Shown: positions 17,426-26,986 of the stretch, piece by piece
Layout: every line of letters starts with the position of its first letter
Position numbering within the stretch: the stretch's first letter is position 1
Source: Linderina pennispora
Lineage: Eukaryota; Kickxellomycota; Kickxellomycetes; Kickxellales; Kickxellaceae
DNA: 64,000 bases
Assembly: GCF_002104995.1 (NCBI RefSeq)
Contig: NW_024468260.1
Span: forward strand, 1-64,000
Direction: 5' to 3'
Notes under the pieces: generated by a model
What the model was told of the DNA's origin: nothing
Database searches by the model: none
The model's input: only the letters and a program-made list of their open reading frames with translations
Made by a program: the position numbers and the translations under genes

Positions 17426-20313
17426 ATGGCCATGGCGACAAAGTTCAAGTACAATGTAAGCACACATTCTCCGCACTTGCTGGGCACACGGGCTCCAGCG
17501 GAACACGGCGCCGCTAAGACCACTATTTTCATTGATGTTTAGCTCGAGGCGCTGGAGTGGGATAGCGAGCACAAGCGCAACAAGGAGGGCGTGTACTGCT
17601 ACTGTGGGCTGGACTACACCATCGGCGACCCGATGCTTCAGTGCAGCCAATGCATGCAGCTGTTCCACTGGGACTGCGTGTCGTGCCTGAAGACGAAGCC
17701 GCTGTTTGGCGACAGCTTTTATACGTTCACATGCAGCGTCTGCAACAGCGGCAAGGAGGAGTACGAGCGCGACACGCTGAGCTGGGTGCAGGTAATCTAC
17801 ATCGTGCTCTACCACTTGATCCACGCACAGCCAGACAAAAAGTACTTTAGGTGGCGGGAGAACATCTGCGCCACCATCAACGAGAACTGGGACGCGCTGA
17901 TGCCGGGGAAAGGCGAAGACTGCCACATGGCACAACACGGTCGCCGGGTGCCTGTCAACACACAATCTGCTGTTCAAGTCGGGCTTCGACGACACGCAGC
18001 AGCCGGGCAACTGGACATTGCAGGATGTGGTTGCGCCCTCGATGGCCAAGTTCAAGGGCCCGACAAAAAAGGCTGACTCGTCGGGCCGGGCGCCACGGAA
18101 TGTCCACAGAGGCGATTCAAAGAAGGTGTCGCGGAAACGCAGTCACGACGACACGGTGCCGAATTCGGAGGCAGAGAAGGAGATCCTGGAAGTTCTCAAC
18201 GAGGGCAGGAAGCGTAGCAATGCGCGCCACCGCGTGTCATTCAGCGACGACGACTCAGAGGACGAGCACCGGCAGCGCAAGGCCAGGGCAAAGCGCTCCC
18301 GGCCCACGCTCAAGTCTCTGGATGCCGACATGGATCTGCTGCAGAGCTTTGAGCTGTTCACAAAGATGGAGAAGGAGCGGACTTCGGGCGGCGCCGACAA
18401 GTCAGAGGAGATCGAGTCAAATGCCTCGGTTCGCGACTGCGACAGGAGTCCAAGGACGGAGGAGTGGTGGATGCTGGTGATGGCCTTGGTAAGCATGAGT
18501 TCAACGAGACCCCTACGACTACAGTGGCAGTTGCGGAGGATCGGTGAATAGGCAGACTATGTCCACTGGTGCCTTTTGCCATTCATCTATATATACTTTC
18601 TGTTCAGCTCAATATACCAACTTTCTTTATTACCGTGTAGATGCTGACTCCGGATCAGAACTCAGCTCACTGGACTCTTGGTCGACCGGCTCGGCGATGG
18701 GGGATATCACACTGTCCAGCGGCAGCGAGGACGACGAAGAGAGCGAAGTGAAAATGGAAAAGGGAGGCACCAAAGGCAATACGCAATCATTGCTACAAGC
18801 AAAGGAGTCTGAGCCTGTGCCGCCAAACAACCCCAAAGGACATTGAGGGGCCCACAGCGACCAAACTGGCTTCGGACCAGGACCTGGCCCAGGGATGATG
18901 ATGGGCCCAGAGAGCTGAGGCTGGTCCCAGCCGCCGCTCCACCAGCTGAATCCTCGGCCCTGGTACAGTTGTCACAGATCAGAGAGATCCCCACTGACGA
19001 CGAAGGACGAGGAGCAAAACATTCCACCTTCCCACACGAGCACAGATGGTGAAGACGATGACGACAACCACGACCACGACGATGACGAAACTGCTATCCA
19101 CGAGGACGATTCCAAACCCGACGATTCGCATCTGTCTCTCGGCTGGACTTCACTCGTCCAGCACCGTGCCCAACCCGCTCTTTGATCCGCCATCGGCAGC
19201 TGCCAGCAAGCTAGGGATAATGAAGGAGCGCGCAGAATGGGATCTGTGCTCGCGCCTGGATGCAAGCAAAGTGCCACTGAATATGTCGGCACGGCGACTG
19301 CGACGCCGCTTGCATATGCGTCGGTCAAAGCGCGTCCTCGGCCAGCGCGTATTTAATATCGACGCTATGGTGGCAAAGTACATGGCCAAGACGCAAGAGC
19401 CGTGTCGTAATGGGCGGGAGATTGATTACAAGGCAGCACAGGCTGCTGCGTGAAGACGCTGCCAGCGACTCGAGCGATGACGACAGTGACCACGATGGTG
19501 GTCCCGGTGGGCGTGCAACAGCCTCGTCACACCAGCAGAGTGGCGACTCCAGCTCGTTGCAAAAGTACTCTGACACCGCTGATTTCGAACCGCTCACAGC
19601 GACACCGTACATCAACTCGTTTGCATCACCGCCTGCTGGGCCGCGCCGTGATGGACGACAGCCTGACGACGTCGGCAACTACCATCAGCCCCTTCCATGG
19701 CCGATTCCTTCGCCCCTATATCTGGCGTGATTTCATCGACGTGTCTAAGCCAGAAACAAGCAAGAGACGCCTGGGATCCCGTTCCAGTCTTGCTGCGCTG
19801 CATGTGCATCGCTCAATCAAGGCAAGAGCACACCCGCTGTTCGCCAAGCTGCATCTCCATCCCATTGATCTCCACGACTGCGAACCTATTGACTACGTGT
19901 TCCTTCAACGCGAGCACCTGCCACAGGTGAATGCGCTACTGTGCCGCACCTTCTGGCCCGGTGTTGACATGAGCGATGCTCTGACGTATCCAGAGTTCAG
20001 TGTTGTTGCCCTGTACAAGCGTACTGTGGTGGGTTGTGCGTTCCTGACGCCCGAGGCCTATCTCACGTACATTGCAGTAGCTGCGGGGTGGGAGGGCGCC
20101 GGCATTGCGACCTTTATGATCCACCACCTGACCCAGACCATGCCAACCAAAGATATCACGCTGCATGTGTCGGCGACTAACCTGGCAATGCTGCTCTACC
20201 AGCGGTTTGGGTTCAAGCCCGAGCGCTTTGCTGTGGACTTCTACAAGTCATACCTTCCCAGGGACAGCAGGCAGTGCCCGAATGCCTTCTTTATGCGGCT
20301 ACGCCGTTACTAG
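17426..20313 (+). CDS. KAT14/ATAC2 (CSRP2BP)-like PHD-finger GNAT acetyltransferase, several frame breaks
   Basis: Exon 1 (17426-17455) encodes MAMATKFKYN. Intron 17456-17542 has GTAAGC...TTTAG. Next come a C4HC3 PHD finger (YCYCGLDYTIGDPMLQCSQC ... HWDC ... CSVC) and the KAT14 N-terminal module (LSWVQVIYIVLYHL, YFRWRENICATINENWDAL, TATWHNTVAGCLSTHN). A long acidic linker and a basic block with RRLHMRRSKRVLGQRVFNID follow. The C-terminal GNAT domain (19617-20313) has DYVFLQREHLPQVNALLCRT, FWPGVDMSDALTYPEFSVV, the acetyl-CoA loop GWEGAGIATFMIHHL, LHVSATNLAMLLYQRFGFK and FFMRLRR. All these blocks occur in the same order in metazoan KAT14, the second acetyltransferase of the ATAC complex. A probable second intron is 18489-18640. 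Frame breaks fall near 17908, 18420, 18836, 18892, 19004, 19140, 19437 and 19610. All but 18420 need one extra base, so sequence error is likelier than a pseudogene. Confidence 0.85.
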
Positions 20314-20694
20314 CTTTTCAGCACCTCATCTTCCCAAACATAGATACGTTTCCTGTAACTGCCCGAATGGCTATCGAACTGGAGCGGAACGACGAGTCAG
20401 CGAGTACCCCATCGTTTACATCGCTATTCCTCGGCCCCACACGAGCCTGCGCAGTGAGAGACAATATACGCTCACGGGTACAAGTCGACACCGCCCGGTT
20501 CCCCGCAATACCGCCATTCACACAATGCGCAGCTCACGTGCGGCCGCAGCAATTGGACGCAGGCGCCAGCTGCTGCCTGCTGCAAACCTTCCTTTCTCCC
20601 ACCATTTTTTCGTGCCTTGCTGCTCCCTTGCTGCTTAATAATAGCTGTCTTGCCTGTATATTTACACTCTTTTCGCTAGCCTCTTCATATACCA
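20314..20694. other. Intergenic, promoter of the copper-fist gene
   Basis: A 380-bp spacer. It contains pyrimidine-rich patches (around 20590-20625) and TTAATAATAG before the start. I saw no clear copper-response element. Confidence 0.35.
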
Positions 20695-22206
20695 ATGATT
20701 CTGATTGAAGGCAAGAAGTATGCGTGCCAGGCATGCATTCGCGGACACAGAGCGTCGTCCTGCAACCACACGAGCCGGGAGCTGATAGAAATTCGGCCCA
20801 AAGGCCGGCCGGTCTCGCAGTGTGAGCGCTGCCGGCTCATGCGCAAAACACACAAGGCGCATGTCAAATGCGAGTGCATGGACAAAGACACCAAGCCAGC
20901 GGTAGCCAAGCGCAAGAGCCGCAAGCTCAACATCGAGGAGCTGCCACGCAGCCGCATCAGCTCGATCGAGAACCTGCTGAACCCGTGTGCTTGCACTGAA
21001 GAAAAGTTTTGCGCCTGCTGCCGCCCCATGTTCTCTGCGTACCTGAATAAGAACTATCCGGCCCAGATCGTCGAGGAGACTGCCAAGTCGTTCAGTGCCA
21101 ACCTGATGGCGCCTCAGGGCTTGACCCAAACGCTAGACAGCGAGGACGATGGGCTGCCCGCCTGCCCAAGTGGACCTGCGGCGCCATGCTGTAAGATTCC
21201 CCCCTTGGCTGCGCACAGGGAACACGAAAAGCAGATGGCCCGTGCAAAAGACCAGCTACCGTTTGCCAGTACGCCAGCACCGAATTCTATTGACGCTCAT
21301 AGTGGCCAGGATATACGGCCTCTATCGCGCCCACCAGCCACTACCTCTGTTCCTAATGGCGATTCCGCGCAACGCATGCTCGAGGTGTCCTCAGGGCCCT
21401 CAGTTCCAACGCAGAATGGTGAGAAGCCTGATTGCAAATGCGGGTGCGACTGCGGGAAGAAGCTGGAATTACTTATTCACGCGATTGAAGCCCGCATTGG
21501 CCAGCCGTTGGCCTCTTCGTCCGAGCTCAATATTCACTCTGATGATGACCCCAGCGAGTGGGTAGAGAACGTCCTGGGGCCACTGCCTCCTTCTATTCGT
21601 TCGACAGCGACTACCACCAGCAGTGACGGTTCATCCACGTCATTATCCTTGTCGTCGTCTTCCGTAGCTGATGTTCCTGAAGTAGAGGACTCTGGATTCT
21701 CAGCAGGAGTCATTCCTCCATTGCCCACGACTGCCATTAGCAGCTCGTGCTGTACAGTCAAGGCCGACCCCACCCCTCGTGCCCCAAGCGCACCCAAGTC
21801 TTCGTGCTGTAGCAGCCAGCCAACAGGGAATCCGCCCGCGCAAATAACACAAGTTCAAGCTGTAGCCACCGACTCGTGCTGCTCAAGCACCTCCCTCCCA
21901 GTCCTACCGCAGCAAGAAACCATCGTGGAGCAGGACTCTTGCTGTGAGCCAACCTCGAGCACCGATAAGCTGTCGGGGCAAGCAGCTTCATCATGCTGTG
22001 GCGGCAGCAAAAACGGTGGCGAGAAAGAAAAGTGCAGCTGCTGTAGCAAAAAGCGCAAACGAGGGTGGCAGCCAGGTGATCCACAAAACCCTATGATTGA
22101 TGATGACGGTGCTTTAGCTTGTAGCTGTGGATGCTACAAACCATTCGAAGAATGTACCAACTGCTTCGAGGACCTTTGTGAGTCGGTGCTATTGAAACCT
22201 AACTAA
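20695..22206 (+). CDS. Copper-fist transcription factor with periodic SCC motifs
   Basis: A 503-residue DNA-binding regulator of copper/iron homeostasis (Ace1/Mac1/Cuf1 family). The N-terminal copper fist is textbook: MILIEGKKYACQACIRGHRA, SCNHTSRELIEIRPKGRPVS, then QCERCRLMRKTHKAHVKCEC with the CxxC...CxC zinc/copper ligands. A second Cys cluster (NPCACTEEKFCACCRP) follows at about residue 100. The C-terminal part repeats a (S/D/C)SCC motif six times at about 20-26 residue spacing (residues ~348-460). It ends with ALACSCGCYKPFEECTNCFE. Such Cys groups are the copper-sensing and activation modules in known members, so metal responsiveness is a fair inference; which metal and sign of regulation are unknown. 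Intact, starts at ATG 20695. Confidence 0.93.
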   Translation: MILIEGKKYACQACIRGHRASSCNHTSRELIEIRPKGRPVSQCERCRLMRKTHKAHVKCECMDKDTKPAVAKRKSRKLNIEELPRSRISSIENLLNPCACTEEKFCACCRPMFSAYLNKNYPAQIVEETAKSFSANLMAPQGLTQTLDSEDDGLPACPSGPAAPCCKIPPLAAHREHEKQMARAKDQLPFASTPAPNSIDAHSGQDIRPLSRPPATTSVPNGDSAQRMLEVSSGPSVPTQNGEKPDCKCGCDCGKKLELLIHAIEARIGQPLASSSELNIHSDDDPSEWVENVLGPLPPSIRSTATTTSSDGSSTSLSLSSSSVADVPEVEDSGFSAGVIPPLPTTAISSSCCTVKADPTPRAPSAPKSSCCSSQPTGNPPAQITQVQAVATDSCCSSTSLPVLPQQETIVEQDSCCEPTSSTDKLSGQAASSCCGGSKNGGEKEKCSCCSKKRKRGWQPGDPQNPMIDDDGALACSCGCYKPFEECTNCFEDLCESVLLKPN

Positions 22207-22232
22207 TTTCTTATAATACATTGAGTATCTTA

Positions 22233-22790
22233 ATGGAGCCATAAAATTTTCAACTTTTACTTACTTTATCTTCATAATCAGATAACGTGGCTACTTCTAT
22301 TCATTATATGCTCAATGGGGCTTAGCATAGTATAACTATATGCAGTCAAAAGTTTGCTAAGCATTGTACTTTGTATGATATCGAAGTAATAGTAAAAAAG
22401 TAGAAAAATTTAAGTGGCAAAAATTTGACTCACTTTGACTTCATAGTGCTATTTCTATACCTTATCATTGTTTGAATGATGTGAAATCTCTGCCCATAAC
22501 TCTGCTGCACTCCCTCTTCTACATAAATATCTCATTCACAACGTTGCTCAACTACGCATGGTACTATCATGTATTCAATATGAGATGAAAAAATATGAAG
22601 GAAATGATCAACGCTTCAGCACTGCCCTCACTCTTATAGGTGTTGAATGCATGATTGATATTCACATGACTAGTATTCAACGCTGAAGAGATATGAGATT
22701 GATAACTACTTCACTGAAGGAGTAATCAACTATAAATGATGTGCAACTACACTTATGCTCTCCTTTGAAGCAATGTATTTCTATGATATG
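22233..22790 (-). repeat. Inverted copy of the ~590-bp Tc1-like terminal repeat (R3)
   Basis: Read on the minus strand, this matches most of the two units at 31408-31995 and 32003-32592 (shared: TTGCCACTTAAATTTTTCTA, the GATAAGGTATAGAAATAGCA block, GAAGCGTTGAT). Its outer end is degenerate: the expected CACTGAGCGGCAAAATTGAG end is reduced to a GGAGCCATAAAATT-like form. It lies just after the copper-fist stop and bounds the mobile island on the left, in opposite orientation to the copies on the right. Confidence 0.8.
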
Positions 22791-22956
22791 GAGGCCATTC
22801 ACAAATATAAAAGTTTAAAGAAACTAAATATCTATTATCAGAATAACCAATTAACAAATAAGAAATCAACTACTAGCAATAGATAAATATTTTAAAATAC
22901 AGAATATTTAGCAGTGGCCAAAAAGATTCTAGCAACTATATTAGTAAATAAACAAA

Positions 22957-23186
22957 GATGCCAAATATGGTGCTTCTCCAAAACCCCCTTCGGCATCCTG
23001 AAAAATTTCAGTTGATACACAATTAATATGCTTCTACTGAGATAGAGGCTGGGTCACAAGAAATCAACTGAAATTTTTCAGGATGCTGAAGGGGGTTTCG
23101 GAGAAGCACCATATTTGGCATCTGAACAAAAAAATAATAAAAATATTAATAATTATTAAATAGCTAACCAATTCTGACTGATCTCC
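22957..23186. mobile_element. Foldback element F-L (left-truncated palindrome)
   Basis: Inverted arms 22957-23017 and 23063-23123 share GATGCCAAATATGGTGCTTC and CCCCCTTCGGCATCCTGAAA around a ~45-bp loop. To the right the sequence continues into the arm end CTGACTGATCTCC at 23186. The corresponding left arm is missing. The same element, complete and with its loop in reverse orientation, is at 30116-30409. A worn piece is at 60237-60299. It has no ORF and resembles a hairpin-type MITE. Confidence 0.8.
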
Positions 23187-23201
23187 TTATAGAATTAGAC
23201 T

Positions 23202-23535
23202 TAATCAAAAGCTTCCATTTTAAAACATCATGTTCAAGTCATCAAGTTGTTATCATCCTATTTATAACTATTTTTCTAATACCAAGCAATCATATATATC
23301 ATCAATTTTAAAAAGAATCAAACTATGCCATTTTAAAAAATCATAATAAATTCATCAAGTAGTTAGAACCCCATCTGTAATAAATAGATATGCACCAAGC
23401 AATCATATATACAATCATTTTTAGAAAGAATCAAACTGTGCCATTTTAAAACATCAAATTCAAGTCATCAAGTCATTAGTACTCCATCTGTAATTAATCA
23501 ATATGCACCAAGCAATCATATGTGTCATCAATTTT
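23202..23535. repeat. ~113-bp tandem repeat, about three units
   Basis: Units share TCAAACTRTGCCATTTTAAA, CATCAAGT.GTTA and TATGCACCAAGCAATCATAT blocks, starting near 23202, 23316 and 23430. The last unit overlaps the stop codon and final codons of transposase A1, so the array has grown into the end of the transposon gene. Confidence 0.75.
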
Positions 23536-24723
23536 AGATTGAAGGAATCGATTTTGAATTTCAATAATAGATGCTTCTAACTCTGCTTTTTGGGGCAAAG
23601 TATGTATTGGTTCCACTTGTGTTGACTTATCATGTGTATCAGGGTAATCAAAGTTACTCATAACCCAGAGTGAGTGATGATGATCAATATGCACATCACT
23701 GTTTGCTAGTAACTTCTTCATATTATAGAGTAAGCAGCATAACTTCATTTGCACATTGTAAACATTCCTATTCTTTACTCTAACAATCTCCCTGTTTGAC
23801 AGCCTTTTGAATGTATCGCCTAGTTCTCCAAATGTATTTTCTACCATTGAACAGAATGATCCAAGATGGGAATTATATTCAGCTTCTGTTTCTGATAAGC
23901 TTGTTCCTCTCTGCTTTCTTACTGGTAAACAAAAGTTGTGCAGTCCAAAAGTATCCTGCTCTTCTTCCTCAGTCATCTCTTCCAAAATACTTTGTGGATA
24001 GCCACCATCAAGCACAATGCAATCAATAGGTGATATGTTCTTCAGCAGCCCCATGTTCTTAATCATTCTTGAGTCTGGGTGATCTCTACAGTCTTCAGTT
24101 GGTGAAACAAGTAGAACCATTCCATTCACATCAATGCATACTTGTGTGCGATATCCTGATTTTTTCAATTTGAATGAATAGAGATCTGGTTTGTATGCTC
24201 CATTGTGTAGTGCTCTTGAGTCATGGCCATCTAACAATAGTGTTACATGTTTAAACCCTTGAGGATTCTGCATCTTTGCTGCAAAGACTCGTAGTTCTGG
24301 AGTTGAAAACATTGTTTGCAGATAGTATGTTAGTTTCTTGTTCAAATCTTTCATTTCAGAAATATAGAACATATTGTGAATAGCTTGATAGCTGCTTCTT
24401 GGAATGAATCTTTCCATTTCATTGATTGACAATCCTTCTACAAGTTGGTATATGATGAGCAATCCTTTCTCTACATTTCTGTAAGGACATGGATAATGAG
24501 TGCAACCAAACAAAACATTCAGAAAGAAGAAAACAGGAATCATCACTAGATGTTTAAGAAGTGTATCTTTTATAAGCTTAATTTCTCTTACTTCACGAAC
24601 TTCACTTCTGTGATATTTTGCTTGCTTTAAAATTACCCAGTCATCATTCAGAAATTTCCACTTGTTTGTGTAGAGCTTATAAAACTCCCTTTCTCTGAGT
24701 TCTTGTAATTGATGATTCATCAT
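23494..24723 (-). CDS. Gene A copy 1: DDE transposase (DDE_Tnp_4 / Harbinger-like)
   Basis: A 409-residue protein (two ATGs at the start). The catalytic pattern is that of DDE_Tnp_4/PIF-Harbinger enzymes: first Asp in TLLLDGHDSRAL (D165), second in IDCIVLDGGYPQS (D239), Glu in SFCSMVENTFGELGDTFKRL (E295). A helical N-terminal region (residues 1-125) precedes the RNase H-like core. The closest relative visible is copy A2 at 27278-28507, alignable end to end with the same length and active-site residues. Codons end mostly in A/T, unlike the host genes. The 5' side retains the start of a divergent small gene (C) interrupted by a foldback element. The ORF is intact, so it may be functional. Confidence 0.85.
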   Translation of the reverse strand: MMNHQLQELREREFYKLYTNKWKFLNDDWVILKQAKYHRSEVREVREIKLIKDTLLKHLVMIPVFFFLNVLFGCTHYPCPYRNVEKGLLIIYQLVEGLSINEMERFIPRSSYQAIHNMFYISEMKDLNKKLTYYLQTMFSTPELRVFAAKMQNPQGFKHVTLLLDGHDSRALHNGAYKPDLYSFKLKKSGYRTQVCIDVNGMVLLVSPTEDCRDHPDSRMIKNMGLLKNISPIDCIVLDGGYPQSILEEMTEEEEQDTFGLHNFCLPVRKQRGTSLSETEAEYNSHLGSFCSMVENTFGELGDTFKRLSNREIVRVKNRNVYNVQMKLCCLLYNMKKLLANSDVHIDHHHSLWVMSNFDYPDTHDKSTQVEPIHTLPQKAELEASIIEIQNRFLQSKIDDTYDCLVHID

Positions 24724-24763
24724 TGTGAGGCACTCATAAATTTAAAAGTTGTCATTTATTGCA

Positions 24764-24790
24764 ATGGGCCCATTCTACACTTTCTTCACT
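24764..24790 (+). pseudogene. First nine codons of gene C, cut by a foldback insertion
   Basis: ATG 24764 begins MGPFYTFFT, matching the start of the intact 79-aa gene C at 27226 (MGSFQNFFK), with the same divergent spacing to the transposase start. The match stops exactly where the foldback end GGGGGTCATTC begins at 24791. This shows the A-C divergent pair belonged to the ancestral unit in both copies. Confidence 0.65.
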
Positions 24791-25353
24791 GGGGGTCATT
24801 CTTGGACATATAAATTTTAGTTATTTGCAATTTAGTTAGATAGATATTTGAATAATCGTTTTCAGAACTATTTTTAGCTACTAATTATTTTTTCATAGAT
24901 ATTATTAGTTATTGTGTCCAGAAAGTTTTTGCGTGTAAAATTGATTTTAAAAATACAAATATTTTTTTTGCCATTTCACCCAAACCGCCATCGGCATCTT
25001 GGAAAAGTTTCAGTGAACATAATTTCAACCAGAAAGAAAAACCTTTGCATTTTTGGGGTTAATTATCATTGGGCAACAAAAGTCAATATCTCAATAGATG
25101 TGGCTAAGCAACCACAAGGAAATTATGTTCACTGAAACTTTTCCAAGATGCCGATAGCGGTTTGGGTGAAATGGCAAAAAAAATATTTGTATTTTTAAAA
25201 TCTATTATACACGCAAAAACATTCTGGACACAATAACTAATAATAACTATAAAAAAATAATTAGTAGCTAAAAATAGTTCAGAAAACAATTATTCAAATA
25301 CCTATCTAAAAAATTGTAATTTACTAAAATTTACAAGTCCAGGAATGACCCCC
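24791..25353. mobile_element. Foldback/MITE copy M1, a 563-bp near-palindrome
   Basis: The element begins GGGGGTCATTC and ends GAATGACCCCC. Arms of over 200 bp are inverted copies (shared: ACTATTTTTAGCTACTAATT, TTTTTTTTGCCATTTCACCC, GGCATCTTGGAAAAGTTTCA) around a ~100-bp loop (CAACAAAAGTCAATATCTCA). It sits between A1 and B1. The ATG of B1 lies inside its right terminus. Related copies are at 28570-29028 and 51566-52023. No ORF of its own. Confidence 0.85.
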
Positions 25354-26937
25354 TTCCAAAGTGAACTAAGAGCATTACTATCAAGAGTGTTATTAGAAAG
25401 AAGAAATATGCCTGATGTTGCTGATGCTAGGTATACTGCTAGAGGTGTAGAGCAACTTGGATTTGAGCATTCTTCTGAAATATTTGTTGACTCATTCATT
25501 GTTGAGGTTGTTATTGAGAAATGCAGCGAATCAGATATAAAGGTAAAGCAGAAGTCAGCTAGTGTTAGATTGCATAAAGTATTTGGTGAAGGTTTTGGTT
25601 ATAAGTATGTTAGAAGCAAGATTAGTGAGCAATATGGACCAGTTGCTATTTACAAAGTATCTACACCAAACATTGCAATTGCTAGTTCTTTGTTAACAGT
25701 GAAGTTTGCTGCTATGGCTGATCACAAAATATATCTACAGAATTATGACATCACAATGGATTGTAAGAATGTGTCATCTAGAAATATTATATATAAATAC
25801 CTTTTAGAAAGAGGAGTTGAAAAGAAAGATATTGTTGATGATTTACGCAAGTCTGGTTCTAACTGTATTAGCTGGTTTACAAAGAAAGGAGATGTTAAAG
25901 TTAAGAACAAAATTTACAACAAGTTTATTCAGCTTCTTGAGAGTGGTGAAGTTCGTAATCCTCTTAGTTCTAAACTTTCTGAATTTATAATGCCAACTTT
26001 ACACAACTTTGGAGAAACATTGTATGCTTGCAGAAACTCTGGTTTGACTAGGATAGAACTAACTGTACATTCTTCTCAGATGCAAACAGTTGAATGGAAT
26101 AGCAACTTGCTTCATAACACAGTTCAGTTCATGAATGAATGCAGAACATTTGCAACTTCTTATGAAAAGCAGTGGATGGCACTTGTTGATAAAGTTAGTA
26201 GTTGTTATACAGTTTGTATTTATGTGAGACAACAGCATACTCTAGCATATTGTCATTGGTTTAACTCTATCACATCAAAGAAGCAAGGAATTATTAAGAA
26301 GCTAAACAAGAATGATGATCCAATGGTAGTTGTTGCTAATCTCTCATTCAACAATAGACCTACACTTTATCAAATATATGATTCACTTGAGAGTGGTCTT
26401 GAAACAGAAAAAGTTCTTAGAAGAGTTGATGAGAATATAACTATTGTTCCAAGTCAGAGAAACTCCTTCTGGTCAACTTATCCTACAACTAAGCAGTATC
26501 ACACTTTTGAAGAGATGGGATTAGTTAACTACAAAGGAATACATATTGGTTGGATAGACAGCAAGCAAGCAAAGAGTAAGATATGTCTATCAGAAATGTC
26601 AGAGGTTGAATATTCTACAGATGAGGAAAACATCAATGCATTAACAACAGCAATAGACAATATTGCACTTGATGAAACTAGCCATATATTTATCAAAGAG
26701 AATACAGATCTGAAACCTTCATTATATAGAGTTGCTTACAATGTTCTTCAGTTAGGTGATGAATTTACAGTTACACATTATGCACTCCATACTTTTAGAG
26801 GACACTCATACTTCTATGTTGATATTCATATTAAAGGGAGAGATAAACAGCCAACTCTTATTAAGACACCAGCTGACAGTTCTATTGGAAAAGCAATTTC
26901 TCAACAGTTAGGTGAATCAAAGCAACAATATATCTGA
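25345..26937 (+). CDS. Gene B copy 1: 530-aa transposon-associated protein, function unknown
   Basis: I do not recognise this family. Visible order: N-terminal ~125 residues, then YDITMDC (135-139), ISWFTKK (175-181), KIYNKFIQLLESGEVRN (189-205), GLTRIELTVHSS (233-244), SYEKQWMALVDK (272-283), AYCHWFNSI (301-309), a Gln/Ser-rich middle and a more variable acidic C-terminal part. The spacing of 'D-x-D', 'Y-x-K' and 'R-x-E' is faintly like rolling-circle replication initiators of the Rep_trans/gpII type, but no HUH motif is present, so this is only a hypothesis. A diverged, broken copy B2 lies at 28981-30114. Codon use is AT-rich like gene A. The first ATG lies in the terminal repeat of foldback M1, so the native start may have been replaced. 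Confidence 0.7.
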   Translation: MTPFQSELRALLSRVLLERRNMPDVADARYTARGVEQLGFEHSSEIFVDSFIVEVVIEKCSESDIKVKQKSASVRLHKVFGEGFGYKYVRSKISEQYGPVAIYKVSTPNIAIASSLLTVKFAAMADHKIYLQNYDITMDCKNVSSRNIIYKYLLERGVEKKDIVDDLRKSGSNCISWFTKKGDVKVKNKIYNKFIQLLESGEVRNPLSSKLSEFIMPTLHNFGETLYACRNSGLTRIELTVHSSQMQTVEWNSNLLHNTVQFMNECRTFATSYEKQWMALVDKVSSCYTVCIYVRQQHTLAYCHWFNSITSKKQGIIKKLNKNDDPMVVVANLSFNNRPTLYQIYDSLESGLETEKVLRRVDENITIVPSQRNSFWSTYPTTKQYHTFEEMGLVNYKGIHIGWIDSKQAKSKICLSEMSEVEYSTDEENINALTTAIDNIALDETSHIFIKENTDLKPSLYRVAYNVLQLGDEFTVTHYALHTFRGHSYFYVDIHIKGRDKQPTLIKTPADSSIGKAISQQLGESKQQYI

Positions 26938-26986
26938 GAGTTGTAAGTGTAGGGTATAGAACAATCACAGTTGAGTAGCAGCCATT

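Noticed and set aside
19046-19730. Separate small genes between the PHD part and the acetyltransferase part
   Set aside because: Each small frame contains blocks that occur in order in KAT14 and joins the next by a one-base shift, so they are parts of one gene.
22957-23123. Hairpin as a riboswitch, terminator or CRISPR-like repeat
   Set aside because: The same palindrome recurs at 30116-30409 and in worn form at 60237, with flanks of a transposable foldback element; there are no spacer-repeat arrays in the window.
25104-25289. Short ORFs inside the foldback arms (for example 24914-25135 and 25104-25289)
   Set aside because: The two arms encode mirror copies by virtue of the palindrome; no conservation of protein sequence over the DNA repeat.
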